DNA of 64,000 nucleotides from Wenyingzhuangia fucanilytica (GCF_001697185.1 NZ_CP014224.1:620001-684000), one strand, 5' to 3'. Numbered from the stretch's first letter, positions 1 through 9,133 are shown. Translations and numbers: made by a program. The notes: a model not told the origin generated them from the sequence alone.

Positions 1-893
1 ATGTAACCTTGTTGACAGAAAATATAGACAACGGTTTAAAAGGATATAATTACGAAATTATTTATGTTGATGATTGTTCTACAGACAATACTCGTAAAGA
101 GGTAAAAGATTTAAATCATCCTAAAGTAATTTTGGTTGAACTTAGAAAAAACTACGGACAAAGTTCTGCTATTGCTGCGGGAATTGATATTGCCAAAGGA
201 GCGTATATTATTACGATGGATGGAGATTTACAAAACGATCCATCGGACTTACCTGCGATGTTAGACAAATTGATAGAAGATGATTTGGATATGATAACAG
301 GGATTCGTCAAAAAAGACAGGATAATTTTTTAAGAACTTTACCCTCTAAAATTGCGAATTACATCATTAGAAAAACTACGGGTTTACATATTACAGATCA
401 TGGTTGTGCTATTAAAATTTTTACAGCCGAAACTGCAAAAGGATTAAAATTATATGGAGAAATGCACCGTTTTATTTCTTTGGTTACTTTTATGAATGGA
501 GCAAGAATATCAGAAATGCCAGTAAAACACCATGCTCGTCAATTTGGAGTTTCTAAATACGGATTGGGGAGAACTTTTAAGGTGATTAATGATTTGTTAT
601 TGATTTTATTTCAACGTAAATACTTGCAAAAACCTATTTATCTATTTGGAAATATAGGGTTGAGTTTTGCTGGAGTAGGAATGTTAATCAATTTTTATTT
701 GTTAATTCTTAAACTTTTAGGTGAAGATATTTGGGGAAGACCATTATTGATTTTAGGAGTGATGTTAGTCGTGATGGGAATTCAGTTTTTTACCGTTGGA
801 ATTATTATAGATTTGTTGATGAAAACTTATTACGAGTCTCAAGACAAACGACCATACAACTTAAGAAAAGTAACTACTTTTGAAAAAATATAA
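1..893 (+). CDS. Family 2 glycosyltransferase, polyprenyl-phosphate sugar transferase type (5' end cut by window)
   Basis: The frame is open to the left edge without a proper N-terminus (the usual beta-strand and nucleotide-binding start is missing), so the gene begins outside the window. Visible GT-A motifs are VDDCSTDNT and MDGDLQNDP, the nucleotide-sugar and metal-binding aspartates. Two hydrophobic segments near the C-terminus (roughly the last 90 residues) match the DPM1/ArnC-like subgroup, which transfers sugars to polyprenyl phosphate at the inner face of the cytoplasmic membrane. The next gene overlaps its end by 14 bp and encodes a flippase-like protein, a common pairing. Sugar and acceptor cannot be told from the sequence. 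Confidence 0.85.
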   Translation, partial: VTLLTENIDNGLKGYNYEIIYVDDCSTDNTRKEVKDLNHPKVILVELRKNYGQSSAIAAGIDIAKGAYIITMDGDLQNDPSDLPAMLDKLIEDDLDMITGIRQKRQDNFLRTLPSKIANYIIRKTTGLHITDHGCAIKIFTAETAKGLKLYGEMHRFISLVTFMNGARISEMPVKHHARQFGVSKYGLGRTFKVINDLLLILFQRKYLQKPIYLFGNIGLSFAGVGMLINFYLLILKLLGEDIWGRPLLILGVMLVVMGIQFFTVGIIIDLLMKTYYESQDKRPYNLRKVTTFEKI

Positions 894-1773
894 AGTAAAA
901 AAAATAGCAGGAACAGTATTAAAAATAGGAGTGAGCGTACTCCTATTTTACTTTGTGGTAACTAAAATATCTTTTGCAGAGGTATTTAAGATTATCAAAA
1001 ACAGCAATGTCTTGTTATTGCTTTTAAGCGGTGTTTTTTTACTTTTATCTCAGTGGGTCTCTTCCATTAGGTTAAACACTTTTTTTCATTCCTTAGGTTA
1101 TCACTTGTCTAACAAAAGCAATCATGTGTTGTATTTAATAGGAATGTTTTACAATTTTTTTATTCCTGGAGGAATAGGAGGTGATGCTTATAAAGTTTAT
1201 AAGCTTCATAAAAAGTTTGATTGGAATGTTAAAAAATTATCTGCCGCCATTTTTATAGATCGCTTTTTAGGATTGACTGCTATTGGAATGTTATTGGTTT
1301 TGTTGGCAGTTCCTTTTGTACAATCTTTAGGATGGATTTCTTCAAATTTTATATTGATTGGAGTAGCAGTTTTGTTGTTGATTTTAATTCCATTAATGGC
1401 TTTTGCCTTGGTGCAAAAACTTTTTCCCTCATTTAAAAAAGTTTACATTAAAACTTTAGGCTTGTCTTTAGTAGTGCAAACACTACAATTAATTTGTGTG
1501 TATTGTTTGGTCTTAAATTTTAATGTGGTTTCTGATTTGTTTGCCTATTTATTAGTGTTTTTAATTTCGGTAATTTTATCAATAGTTTCTTTTGCAGGAA
1601 TTGGGGTAAGAGAATTTGTGTTTTATCAAGCAGCAGATTTACTACATTACAACAAAGATATTTCAGTAGCTATTGGTTTACTGTTTACTTTTTTAACAGC
1701 ACTATTATCATTAATTGGAGTTTTCTTTCAGCTTAAAAAGGTGAAATTATCTCTACAAGAAAAAAATAGTTAA
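880..1773 (+). CDS. Lysylphosphatidylglycerol synthase TM-region/UPF0104-type membrane protein
   Basis: A 297-residue integral membrane protein with about eight hydrophobic segments, including the family-like FFIPGGIGGDAYKVY and SFAGIGVREFVFY stretches. It lacks the soluble aminoacyl-transferase half of MprF, so it is the stand-alone membrane domain (YbhN type). The start is a TTG overlapping the preceding glycosyltransferase by 14 bp; the first in-frame ATG lies far inside the conserved part. Overlap with a GT2 gene suggests joint work on a lipid-linked sugar at the inner membrane. The molecular function is not established for most of the family. Confidence 0.75.
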   Translation: MKKYKVKKIAGTVLKIGVSVLLFYFVVTKISFAEVFKIIKNSNVLLLLLSGVFLLLSQWVSSIRLNTFFHSLGYHLSNKSNHVLYLIGMFYNFFIPGGIGGDAYKVYKLHKKFDWNVKKLSAAIFIDRFLGLTAIGMLLVLLAVPFVQSLGWISSNFILIGVAVLLLILIPLMAFALVQKLFPSFKKVYIKTLGLSLVVQTLQLICVYCLVLNFNVVSDLFAYLLVFLISVILSIVSFAGIGVREFVFYQAADLLHYNKDISVAIGLLFTFLTALLSLIGVFFQLKKVKLSLQEKNS

Positions 1774-1811
1774 CTAGCTGTTTTTGTGTGTGCTTACTTA
1801 AAAATATTTTG

Positions 1812-1819
1812 TATATTTG
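1812..1819 (+). promoter_or_regulatory. Bacteroidota -7 element of the rpsA promoter
   Basis: TATATTTG fits the TAnnTTTG -7 consensus of the flavobacterial primary sigma factor. It lies about 120 bp before rpsA. A possible -33 TTG lies at 1784-1786, spaced 25 bp and thus wider than usual. The transcript would carry a leader of about 115 nt in which GCGAG (1832-1836) can pair with CTCGC (1892-1896). Whether that leader is regulatory is unknown. Confidence 0.5.
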
Positions 1820-1941
1820 CAGTCCTTTTTGGCGAGCTAGGTTAAGAAAAGGAATAAAAACAATTTAATTTAACATCTTTAGTTGTTGTTACTCGCTCTA
1901 AAAACATAACTATCAGCTAGATACAAATTATTTTTAGACAC

Positions 1942-3735
1942 ATGTCTGAAGCAAACCAAAACGCAGCGGAAGCTCAAGAGCAAGAAACTGTACAAGTAAA
2001 CCCACAAGAATTTTTAGCAAACTTTAACTGGCATAAATACGAAGAAGGTATTGATGAGGTTGATGAAGCTCAATTAAAAGAGTTTGATGCTGCATTAGAA
2101 GGAACTGTAGGTTTCGTAAATGAGCGTGATGTAATTGAAGGAACTGTAGTTCGTATTACTGACCGTGACGCGATCATCGATATTAACTCTAAATCAGAAG
2201 GAGTTATTTCTTTAAACGAATTCCGTTACAACCCTAACTTAGCTGTTGGAGATAAAGTAGAGGTTTTAGTTGATAGAAGAGAAGATCACTCAGGACAATT
2301 AGTATTGTCTCACAAAAAAGCAAGAGTAATCAAAGCTTGGGATAGAGTTATTGCTGCTCAAGAATCTGGTGAAGTAGTTAACGGATACGTTAAGTGTAGA
2401 ACTAGAGGAGGTATGATTGTTGATGTTTTCGGAATTGAAGCATTCTTACCAGGATCTCAAATTGACGTTAAGCCAATTAGAGATTACGATCAGTATGTAG
2501 ACAAAACAATGGAATTCAAAGTTGTAAAAATCAACCACGAATTTAAAAACGTTGTTGTATCTCACAAAGCTCTTATCGAGGCTGATATCGAAGTTCAGAA
2601 GAGAGAAATCATTTCTGGATTAGAAAAAGGTCAAGTATTAGAAGGTATTGTTAAAAACGTTACTTCTTACGGTGTATTCGTAGATTTAGGAGGAGTTGAT
2701 GGTTTAGTACACATTACTGACTTATCTTGGTCAAGAATCAACCACCCATCTGAGGTAGTTGAATTAGATCAAAAATTAAACGTAGTAATCTTAGACTTTG
2801 ATGACAAGAAAACTAGAATCCAATTAGGATTAAAGCAATTGTCTCAACACCCTTGGGATGCTTTAGATGCTAACTTAACTGTTGGTGATAAAGTTAAAGG
2901 AAAAGTAGTTGTTTTAGCTGATTACGGTGCATTCATCGAAGTTGCTGAAGGAGTTGAAGGATTAATCCACGTTTCTGAAATGTCTTGGTCTACTCACTTA
3001 CGTTCTGCACAAGATTTCGTAAAAGTAGGTGATGAGGTTGAAGCTCAAATCTTAACTTTAGATAGAGAAGAGCGTAAAATGTCATTAGGTATTAAGCAAT
3101 TACACCCAGATCCATGGGCTGATATTACAGCTAAATACCCTGTAGGTTCTACTCACAATGGTATTGTACGTAACTACACTAACTTTGGTGTGTTTGTAGA
3201 ATTAGAAGAAGGTATTGATGGATTGGTTTACATTTCTGACTTATCTTGGACTAAGAAAATTAAGCACCCATCTGACTTTGTTGCTGTAGGTGATAAATTA
3301 GATGTACAAGTGTTAGAATTAGATGTTGAAAACAGAAAATTAAACTTAGGACACAAACAAACTCAAGATAACCCTTGGGATGCTCACGAAGCGAAGTTTG
3401 CTTTAAATACTGATCATGAAGGAACAGTTAAAGAGAAAAACGACAAAGGAGCTGTTGTAGACTTTGAAGATGGAGTTGAAGCATTTGTACCTGCACGTTT
3501 ATTAGAAAAAGAAGATGGTTCTAAAATCAACAAAGGAGATACAGCTACTTTTAAAGTAATTGAGTTCTCTAAAGAATTTAGAAGAATTGTAGCTTCTCAC
3601 ACTGCTACATTTAAAGAATCTGAAGCTAAAAACGTAAAAGCTCAAGCTAAGAAGGTTGAGTCTAGCGAAAAATCTACTTTTGGAGATATCGCTGGTTTAG
3701 CAGATTTAAAAAAGAAAATGGAAGAAGGTAAATAA
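1942..3735 (+). CDS. rpsA: 30S ribosomal protein S1
   Basis: A 597-residue protein built of consecutive S1 (OB-fold) RNA-binding repeats. Typical repeat signatures recur, such as GVFVDLGGVDGLVHITDLSW, GAFIEVAEGVEGLIHVSEMS and GVFVELEEGIDGLVYISDLS. The acidic N-terminus and lysine-rich C-terminus are typical of Bacteroidota S1. It helps mRNA bind to the 30S subunit. The ATG at 1942 follows a long leader and agrees with the usual N-terminal length. A strong hairpin terminator follows, so it is probably monocistronic. Codon choice is visibly uniform, as in highly expressed genes. Confidence 0.97.
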   Translation: MSEANQNAAEAQEQETVQVNPQEFLANFNWHKYEEGIDEVDEAQLKEFDAALEGTVGFVNERDVIEGTVVRITDRDAIIDINSKSEGVISLNEFRYNPNLAVGDKVEVLVDRREDHSGQLVLSHKKARVIKAWDRVIAAQESGEVVNGYVKCRTRGGMIVDVFGIEAFLPGSQIDVKPIRDYDQYVDKTMEFKVVKINHEFKNVVVSHKALIEADIEVQKREIISGLEKGQVLEGIVKNVTSYGVFVDLGGVDGLVHITDLSWSRINHPSEVVELDQKLNVVILDFDDKKTRIQLGLKQLSQHPWDALDANLTVGDKVKGKVVVLADYGAFIEVAEGVEGLIHVSEMSWSTHLRSAQDFVKVGDEVEAQILTLDREERKMSLGIKQLHPDPWADITAKYPVGSTHNGIVRNYTNFGVFVELEEGIDGLVYISDLSWTKKIKHPSDFVAVGDKLDVQVLELDVENRKLNLGHKQTQDNPWDAHEAKFALNTDHEGTVKEKNDKGAVVDFEDGVEAFVPARLLEKEDGSKINKGDTATFKVIEFSKEFRRIVASHTATFKESEAKNVKAQAKKVESSEKSTFGDIAGLADLKKKMEEGK

Positions 3736-3756
3736 TTCCTTTTTTTAATATCATTT

Positions 3757-3792
3757 AAAAGCTGTTTTGGGTTTCCAAAACAGCTTTTTTTT
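3757..3792 (+). terminator. Rho-independent terminator after rpsA
   Basis: A perfect 14-bp stem (AAAAGCTGTTTTGG and its complement, 3757-3770 with 3775-3788) around a 4-nt loop, followed by a T run. Confidence 0.9.
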
Positions 3793-3852
3793 ATCTCTAA
3801 TTTGTATATTTGAACTTTCTTAAAACTAACCTTTTTTAAAATATAATTTTTT

Positions 3853-4707
3853 ATGATATTAATAGCAGATGGTGGGTCAACCAAAGTAGATTGGATTGCA
3901 TTAAATAGCGACAAAACAGAAAGATTTAAAACTAGATCTGAAGGGTTAAACCCAGCTATTGTAAGTAAAGAAACTTTAAAGAAAAGGGTGTTAGATAATA
4001 TTAACTTAGGTCCTTTAAGAGATGAGGTTACTCATGTATATTTTTACGGAGCAGGTTGTGGTACCCCTAAAGCTATTGCTGCTCTAAAACAGGTTTTTCA
4101 AGAGATTTTTGTACATGCAGAAATTGTGGTGGCAGAAGATATGTTAGCAGCTGTGTATGCAGCTTCTGAAGCAGAACCAGCAATTGTTTGTATTTTAGGT
4201 ACGGGTTCTAACAGTTGTTATTTTGATGGTAAAGAAGCTAAATCTGCAACAGCCTCTTTAGGTTGGGCAATTATGGATGAAGCTAGTGGTAATTATTTTG
4301 GTAAACAATTGATTAGAGATTACTACTACAAAATTATGCCTGAAGAAATTAGAACTAAGTTTGAAAATGATTTTAATTTAGAAGACGATTATATCAAACA
4401 CGAATTGTATCAAGGAGAAGCTCCAAATACCTATTTAGCAAGTCATGCTGCTTTTATGTTTGATTTTAAAGATCATGATTATATTACAGGATTGATAGAA
4501 AATGGAGTTGATGAATTTTTCCGTTATAGAGTATTGCCTTATGGAAAAGGTCAAGAAACACCAATTTACTTTATTGGTTCAGTAGCTTTCTATTTTTCTC
4601 ATATTATTGAAAAAGTTGCTGCAAAATATCAATTAAATTTTGCAGGAGCAATCAAACGTCCAATAGACAATATGATTGCTTATCATAAAAAATACTTAAT
4701 TAAATAA
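3853..4707 (+). CDS. BadF/BadG-type ATPase, N-acetylglucosamine kinase-like
   Basis: A 284-residue ASKHA-fold kinase. The N-terminal phosphate loop is ILIADGGSTKVDW, and CILGTGSNSCYFDG forms the second ATP-binding signature. Length and motifs match the eukaryotic-like GlcNAc kinase group common in Bacteroidota, which would phosphorylate GlcNAc (or a related amino sugar) in the cytoplasm, for example during murein recycling. It stands alone between two terminators, so context gives no further hint. Substrate is inferred from family resemblance only. Confidence 0.8.
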   Translation: MILIADGGSTKVDWIALNSDKTERFKTRSEGLNPAIVSKETLKKRVLDNINLGPLRDEVTHVYFYGAGCGTPKAIAALKQVFQEIFVHAEIVVAEDMLAAVYAASEAEPAIVCILGTGSNSCYFDGKEAKSATASLGWAIMDEASGNYFGKQLIRDYYYKIMPEEIRTKFENDFNLEDDYIKHELYQGEAPNTYLASHAAFMFDFKDHDYITGLIENGVDEFFRYRVLPYGKGQETPIYFIGSVAFYFSHIIEKVAAKYQLNFAGAIKRPIDNMIAYHKKYLIK

Positions 4708-4720
4708 GTGTTACACACAA

Positions 4721-4750
4721 AAAAAGGATACTGATTTCAGTATCCTTTTT
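4721..4750. terminator. Bidirectional terminator between convergent genes
   Basis: A 14-bp inverted repeat (AAAAAGGATACTGA at 4721-4734 with its complement at 4737-4750) ends in A/T runs on both sides and lies between the kinase gene and the convergent minus-strand gene ending at 4765. Confidence 0.88.
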
Positions 4751-4764
4751 TTATGAATTAATAA

Positions 4765-5538
4765 TTATCGTTTCTTATTTTTTTTAGCATCATCATTACT
4801 AGCTTTTACGTATTTGGTATTGTTACTAGTTCTTCTGTATGAATTGCTGTTTTCTCTATAGCTTTCTTTTTTATTGCGGTCTTGTTTTTTAAGTTCCTTA
4901 CTGTTGTTTTCTCTTTGTTTGTTTTGAGAGTAGCCTCTTTGGTTTGAATATTTTCTATTTGGTTGTTTTTTAGTTGAGTGACCATATGATCTTTTTACAA
5001 CAGTGTTATTTCTGTATGGTTTATTATATACAATAGTTCTTCTTACAACAGGTCTTTGATAAGATTGGTAACAAGGTCTGTAGTTGATGTTATAGCGGTT
5101 TACATAACCTCTTCTGTTGTGAACAGCTCCATATGAGGTATAGTATATATTAAGGTTTCCAATATTAGATACCCATCCTTGGTAATTGTAGTTAATGTTA
5201 ACATTACCAATTCTTGTTACTTTTCCATAGTGGTTATAATATATGGGAGTCCTTTCAATTTGTACAATGGCTCCGTACCTATCTTTTTTAATATAAGGCT
5301 CGTAATGGTAACCAGAGTTAAAACTAATATTGATGTTTCTTGTATTTATAGAGACACCACTTGTAGGTTGACGAATGATATTAAAATCAAATTCTCCATT
5401 GCTAAAAACAGCGTATTCTACCCCATTTTCAATAAATATAAATGGCTTTTGTGAAGTAGATTTATAATCAGTATTTGTTGCATTTGCTGTAAGACTTAAT
5501 AATAAACAACCAGATAAAAATAAATATAAAGTTTTCAT
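4765..5538 (-). CDS. Secreted basic protein of unknown function
   Basis: A 257-residue protein with a clear signal peptide (MKTLYLFLSGCLLLSLTANA). The middle (about 40-150) is rich in Tyr and Asn with repeating short strands such as GNVNINYNYQGWVSNIGNLN, suggesting a beta repeat. The C-terminal 100 residues are highly basic and low-complexity (Arg, Lys, Asn, Ser), possibly for binding nucleic acid or anionic polymers. Related orphan proteins are common in flavobacteria, but I cannot assign a function. It is a single-gene unit with paired inverted repeats just upstream (5565-5595). Confidence 0.7.
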   Translation of the reverse strand: MKTLYLFLSGCLLLSLTANATNTDYKSTSQKPFIFIENGVEYAVFSNGEFDFNIIRQPTSGVSINTRNINISFNSGYHYEPYIKKDRYGAIVQIERTPIYYNHYGKVTRIGNVNINYNYQGWVSNIGNLNIYYTSYGAVHNRRGYVNRYNINYRPCYQSYQRPVVRRTIVYNKPYRNNTVVKRSYGHSTKKQPNRKYSNQRGYSQNKQRENNSKELKKQDRNKKESYRENSNSYRRTSNNTKYVKASNDDAKKNKKR

Positions 5539-5564
5539 GATGTATTGTTTTTAGTGAGACAATA

Positions 5565-5595
5565 TTTCTGTATCTACAGAAACCTAACATAGGTT
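5565..5595 (-). promoter_or_regulatory. Two adjacent perfect palindromes upstream of the secreted basic protein
   Basis: TTTCTGTA-TC-TACAGAAA (5565-5582) is a perfect 8-bp inverted repeat and AACCTA-ACA-TAGGTT (5581-5595) a perfect 6-bp one. They overlap by 2 bp and sit 27-57 bp before the ATG of the minus-strand gene. They could be operators for a dimeric regulator or a hairpin in the leader. No regulator is identified. Confidence 0.45.
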
Positions 5596-5656
5596 AGAAG
5601 CCAAACAACGTGCCAAAATCTTAAATCATTGTTTTTTGCTTGTTTAGCAAAACAAA

Positions 5657-5693
5657 AAACCGACTGTATTTTTTGTAAAATAACAGTCGGTTT
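5657..5693 (-). terminator. Terminator of the porin-like/rsmE/murF run
   Basis: The arms AAACCGACTGT (5657-5667) and ACAGTCGGTTT (5683-5693) are perfectly complementary. On the minus strand the hairpin is followed by a T run, just past the murF stop. Confidence 0.85.
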
Positions 5694-5720
5694 AAACTTT
5701 TATATCTTGATGTTTTGTCT

Positions 5721-6980
5721 TTATAAAAGATCGAGAATTCTTTCTAAAGCCATTCCTCTAGATCCTTTAATTAAAAGAGTTGTGTCATTAAAATCGGCAT
5801 CAAAATTATTTTTTAAATCTTCAAAAGAAGTATAGAATTTAGCACCTTCAATTTTTTGATTGTAAAAATGGGCTCCTACAAAAATAACCGAGTTAAAATT
5901 ACAGGATAATACTTTGTCTACAATTGCTTTGTGTTCTTTACTGCTAGTTGTTCCAAGTTCAAACATATCTCCTAAAATAACAGCTTTAGCATTTTGGTTA
6001 AGAGCATTAAGATTGTCTATAGCAGCTGCCATACTTGTAGGATTGGCGTTGTAAGCATCTAAAATTATATGCGTGCTTCCTTTCTCTATAATTTGAGAGC
6101 GGTTGTTTTCTGGTTTGTAGTTTTCTATTGCTTTCTTAATATTTTTACTAGTAATGTTAAAATGTTGACCAATAGCTATGGCCGCAATAATATTATTATA
6201 GTTGTACTTTCCAATTAAATTACTTTGGATTACTGCTCCTTTATGGGCTATTTGTACATAGGGAGTTAACTCTAATAAAGGTGTATCATGCGGGTTGATA
6301 TATACACATTCACAATAATCAGATTGTTCTACTTGAATTTTATCTTCTTGGTTTACAAAAGCAATTCCTTCGGCATTAGCAATATAATCATACATTTCAG
6401 ACTTCCCTTGTATAATTCCTTCTTCAGAGCCAAAACCTTCTAAATGGGCTTTTCCAAAGTTGGTAATGTATCCAAAGTTTGGAGCTGCAATAAAACACAA
6501 ATGCTGAATTTCTTTTAAATGATTAGCTCCCATTTCTACCACTCCAATTTCAGTTTCGTTAGTCATGTTTAACAAAGTTAATGGAACTCCAATATGATTG
6601 TTTAAATTCCCAATAGTTGCATTTACTTTGTATTGAGTAGCAAGAACTTCTCTAATTAATTCTTTGGTAGTGGTTTTTCCGTTGCTTCCTGTTAAAGCAA
6701 CAATAGGGATTCCTAAATACTCACGATGACAATGAGCTAAATGTTGTAGTTTTTCTAAAACATTATCAACCAAAATAGTTCTTTCATCAATGTAAAAATC
6801 TTTTTCATCAATAATTACATAAGCGGCTCCTTTTTCTAAAGCAGCTTGTGCAAAAGTATTACCATTAAAGTTTTCTCCTTTTAAAGCAAAAAAGATAGCT
6901 CCATTGGTAATTTTTCTAGTATCGGTAGTAAAGTTTTGTTTCTGATTTAAAAACAATTCGTGTAAATCTGCTGTTTTCAT
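5721..6980 (-). CDS. murF: UDP-N-acetylmuramoyl-tripeptide--D-alanyl-D-alanine ligase
   Basis: A 419-residue Mur ligase that adds D-Ala-D-Ala to the UDP-MurNAc-tripeptide, the last cytoplasmic step of peptidoglycan precursor synthesis. The ATP-binding loop is ALTGSNGKTTTKELI (about residue 105), followed by the central-domain motif GVVEMGANHLKEI and the C-terminal-domain ILDAYNANPTSM characteristic of MurF. Full length. It follows rsmE by 6 bp in the same direction and is the last gene before a terminator. Confidence 0.95.
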   Translation of the reverse strand: MKTADLHELFLNQKQNFTTDTRKITNGAIFFALKGENFNGNTFAQAALEKGAAYVIIDEKDFYIDERTILVDNVLEKLQHLAHCHREYLGIPIVALTGSNGKTTTKELIREVLATQYKVNATIGNLNNHIGVPLTLLNMTNETEIGVVEMGANHLKEIQHLCFIAAPNFGYITNFGKAHLEGFGSEEGIIQGKSEMYDYIANAEGIAFVNQEDKIQVEQSDYCECVYINPHDTPLLELTPYVQIAHKGAVIQSNLIGKYNYNNIIAAIAIGQHFNITSKNIKKAIENYKPENNRSQIIEKGSTHIILDAYNANPTSMAAAIDNLNALNQNAKAVILGDMFELGTTSSKEHKAIVDKVLSCNFNSVIFVGAHFYNQKIEGAKFYTSFEDLKNNFDADFNDTTLLIKGSRGMALERILDLL

Positions 6981-6986
6981 AGATGA

Positions 6987-7691
6987 CTATAATAAGGTCA
7001 TTAAAGAAGTGATATAAACCCCTGCGGTTTCGGTTCTTAATCGGTTGTGACCAAGAGTTACAGGAATAAAATTTAGGTCAAGTGTTTTTTGAATTTCTTT
7101 TGGAGTAAAATCTCCTTCGGGTCCCACTAACACTAAAATATCATTTTCGGGTTTGGCAATGTGTTGTAAAAATTGTTTGTTGTTTTCGTCTTCACAATGC
7201 GCAATAAATTTTTGACTAGCTTTTTGATTTTTTAAAAAATCATCAAACAATATTGGTTCGTTAAAAACAGGTACATAAAGTTGTAGGGATTGTTTAACAG
7301 CAGATTGAATAATTTTTTTCATTCTATCTACTTTAATTACTTTCCTTTCGGAGTTTTTACAAATAATTGGAGTGATTTCATCAATACCAATTTCTACAGC
7401 CTTTTCTAAAAACCATTCATACCTATCGTTTAATTTGGTTGGGGCAATAGCAATGTGTAAATGAAAAGGACGGTTTTTGCTTTTATGCTCTGTTTTAATA
7501 ACATTTACCGTACATTTTTTTTCGTTGGCAAAAGATATCTCAGTAGTATAAAAATGTCCATTTCCATCGGTAATAAACACAGTGTCTCCTTCAGATTTTC
7601 TTAATACTTTAATCAGATGTCTACTTTCTTCTTTGTCAAAAATAAAAGTAGTATCTGTGGGTTTTATATGTTCGCTAATAGATAATATCAT
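6987..7691 (-). CDS. rsmE: 16S rRNA (uracil(1498)-N(3))-methyltransferase
   Basis: A 234-residue SPOUT-fold methyltransferase with the trefoil-knot motifs LVGPEGDFTPKEI and LGHNRLRTETAGVY that bind S-adenosylmethionine. It methylates N3 of U1498 in 16S rRNA. The N-terminal PUA-like part carries the ESRHLIKVLRKSEGD signature. Normal length. It lies between a porin-like gene (12-bp gap) and murF (6-bp gap), probably one transcript. Confidence 0.95.
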   Translation of the reverse strand: MILSISEHIKPTDTTFIFDKEESRHLIKVLRKSEGDTVFITDGNGHFYTTEISFANEKKCTVNVIKTEHKSKNRPFHLHIAIAPTKLNDRYEWFLEKAVEIGIDEITPIICKNSERKVIKVDRMKKIIQSAVKQSLQLYVPVFNEPILFDDFLKNQKASQKFIAHCEDENNKQFLQHIAKPENDILVLVGPEGDFTPKEIQKTLDLNFIPVTLGHNRLRTETAGVYITSLMTLL

Positions 7692-7703
7692 AAGGTAAAA
7701 GGA

Positions 7704-8780
7704 TTAGTAGCTTAAGATTACATCTTCTAAAGGTTCTTTTTTCTTCTTCTTCTTTTTCTTCTTCTTTTTGGCTTTCTTTTCTTTTTTAGGCTTTTCTTCT
7801 TTTACAGTTTTTTTAGATTCTTTCTCTTTAGGAGCCTCTTCAAGAAGCGTATCTATAAATTCGTCTTCTTCAATAATTTCTTTTTCTTTTTTGGCTTTAG
7901 GAGCTTTTTCTTCTTTAGGTTCATCAATATATTCCCATCTATCATAATGTCTGTCTATTCTAAAGGCGAGATTTAAGCCTACTTCGTGTCCTGAAATTTT
8001 ATTACCGATGGCTGCATTATAATGAATTCCAATCGCTAAATCTTTGTTAACAAGAAATGGAGTACCAACTCCTACATTAAAGAAATCAAAATCTGTTAAA
8101 TGATGATATCTGAACTGAAAATAAGGATTGAATCTTCTTGCCACCACATAAGAGGAAGAAATAGAATAAATAAATTCTTGATAAGCTTCTCCAATATATT
8201 TTAAATCGAACTGATTGTTGATGCTTAGTTTTTTATTGATGTTGTTTTGCGCAATAAGACTAACACTACCGGTAGTTGTATTTTTGTTAAAATCTGTATT
8301 ACTCAAAGGAGTGTTAACATAAGCAGCAATACCAATGCTAGGAATTAAACCGTTGTATTTAAATCCGTATCGTCTTTTCCAACTCTTTTTTAATTCAGGA
8401 CTTTCCTTGTTTACATGGTGGTACAACAAATATTTTAATCCTATAGACAGATCTTCTGTTCCTAAAATTTGGTTAGATGCACCGTTTAGGGTTACATCAC
8501 TAGAAGTAAATCTGTGTTTTAAAGTAGCTTGTAATCTTTCTGACCAAAATCCGTATTGAAGGTTGATATCATTGCTAAAAGAACTAGCTTTACTGTTAAT
8601 GTTTTGATTGTTATTATTGTTGTAAAACAAAGTGTTTTCTACCTGAAAAACTCGCCTACCTACAGCATAAGGTGTTTCTGTATCACCAGGCGTATTGGCA
8701 TTTATAATGCTTGTGTACTGGGCATGATTTGTGTTGGTAAATAAAATAAAACAAAAAATGCAGAGAAGAATTCGATTCAT
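7704..8780 (-). CDS. Outer-membrane beta-barrel protein with a lysine-rich tail
   Basis: A 358-residue protein with a signal peptide (MNRILLCIFCFILFTNTNHA). It is followed by about 250 residues of alternating amphipathic strands containing NTPGDTETPYAVGRRVFQVE, as in the flavobacterial transporter/phenol-degradation MetA-like porin group. The final 75 residues are acidic and basic low complexity, ending in an unbroken run of about eleven lysines followed by EPLEDVILSY. The tail is encoded by a purine/pyrimidine-biased tract (about 7735-7920) that could slip during replication. First gene of the rsmE-murF run. The substrate is unknown. Confidence 0.7.
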   Translation of the reverse strand: MNRILLCIFCFILFTNTNHAQYTSIINANTPGDTETPYAVGRRVFQVENTLFYNNNNNQNINSKASSFSNDINLQYGFWSERLQATLKHRFTSSDVTLNGASNQILGTEDLSIGLKYLLYHHVNKESPELKKSWKRRYGFKYNGLIPSIGIAAYVNTPLSNTDFNKNTTTGSVSLIAQNNINKKLSINNQFDLKYIGEAYQEFIYSISSSYVVARRFNPYFQFRYHHLTDFDFFNVGVGTPFLVNKDLAIGIHYNAAIGNKISGHEVGLNLAFRIDRHYDRWEYIDEPKEEKAPKAKKEKEIIEEDEFIDTLLEEAPKEKESKKTVKEEKPKKEKKAKKKKKKKKKKKEPLEDVILSY

Positions 8781-8878
8781 GAAAACAGAAAAATTATTAG
8801 CTGTAAATATAATATTTTATAGTAGAGCGGGTAGGTTCGTTTTCAAATTATTATTTTTGAACAACTAAAGAGAAATCA

Positions 8879-9133
8879 ATGCAAGAAGCCGGATTTATAA
8901 ATTTTATTAGAACACTATTAATTATACTTGCCGTATATTATATTTTTAAGTTTTTCGTAAAATATGTGATACCTGTATTGTTGGTGAATTACGTTCAGAA
9001 AAAAACAGGGCAGCAAGTTAAGAAAGAACCTGTTGAAAAAGAAGGAACAGTAACTATAGAAAGAAAACCATCACAAAACAATAGGGTAGATGATAGTGTT
9101 GGAGAGTATGTAGATTACGAGGAAATAGATTAA
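8879..9133 (+). CDS. DUF4834-type small membrane protein
   Basis: An 84-residue protein with one N-terminal hydrophobic segment (TLLIILAVYYIFKFFVKYVIPVLL without a break) and a charged cytoplasmic tail. Length, position and tail resemble the DUF4834 family, which in flavobacteria commonly precedes a yfhO gene, as here (18-bp gap). Function unknown. Confidence 0.75.
   Translation: MQEAGFINFIRTLLIILAVYYIFKFFVKYVIPVLLVNYVQKKTGQQVKKEPVEKEGTVTIERKPSQNNRVDDSVGEYVDYEEID

Noticed and set aside
1832-1896. Structured rpsA leader as a named riboregulator
   Set aside because: Only a 5-bp pairing was seen and I know no matching RNA family with confidence.
3642-3914. Minus-strand frame over the rpsA end and terminator
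   Set aside because: It runs across a strong terminator and two real gene ends and has no family features.
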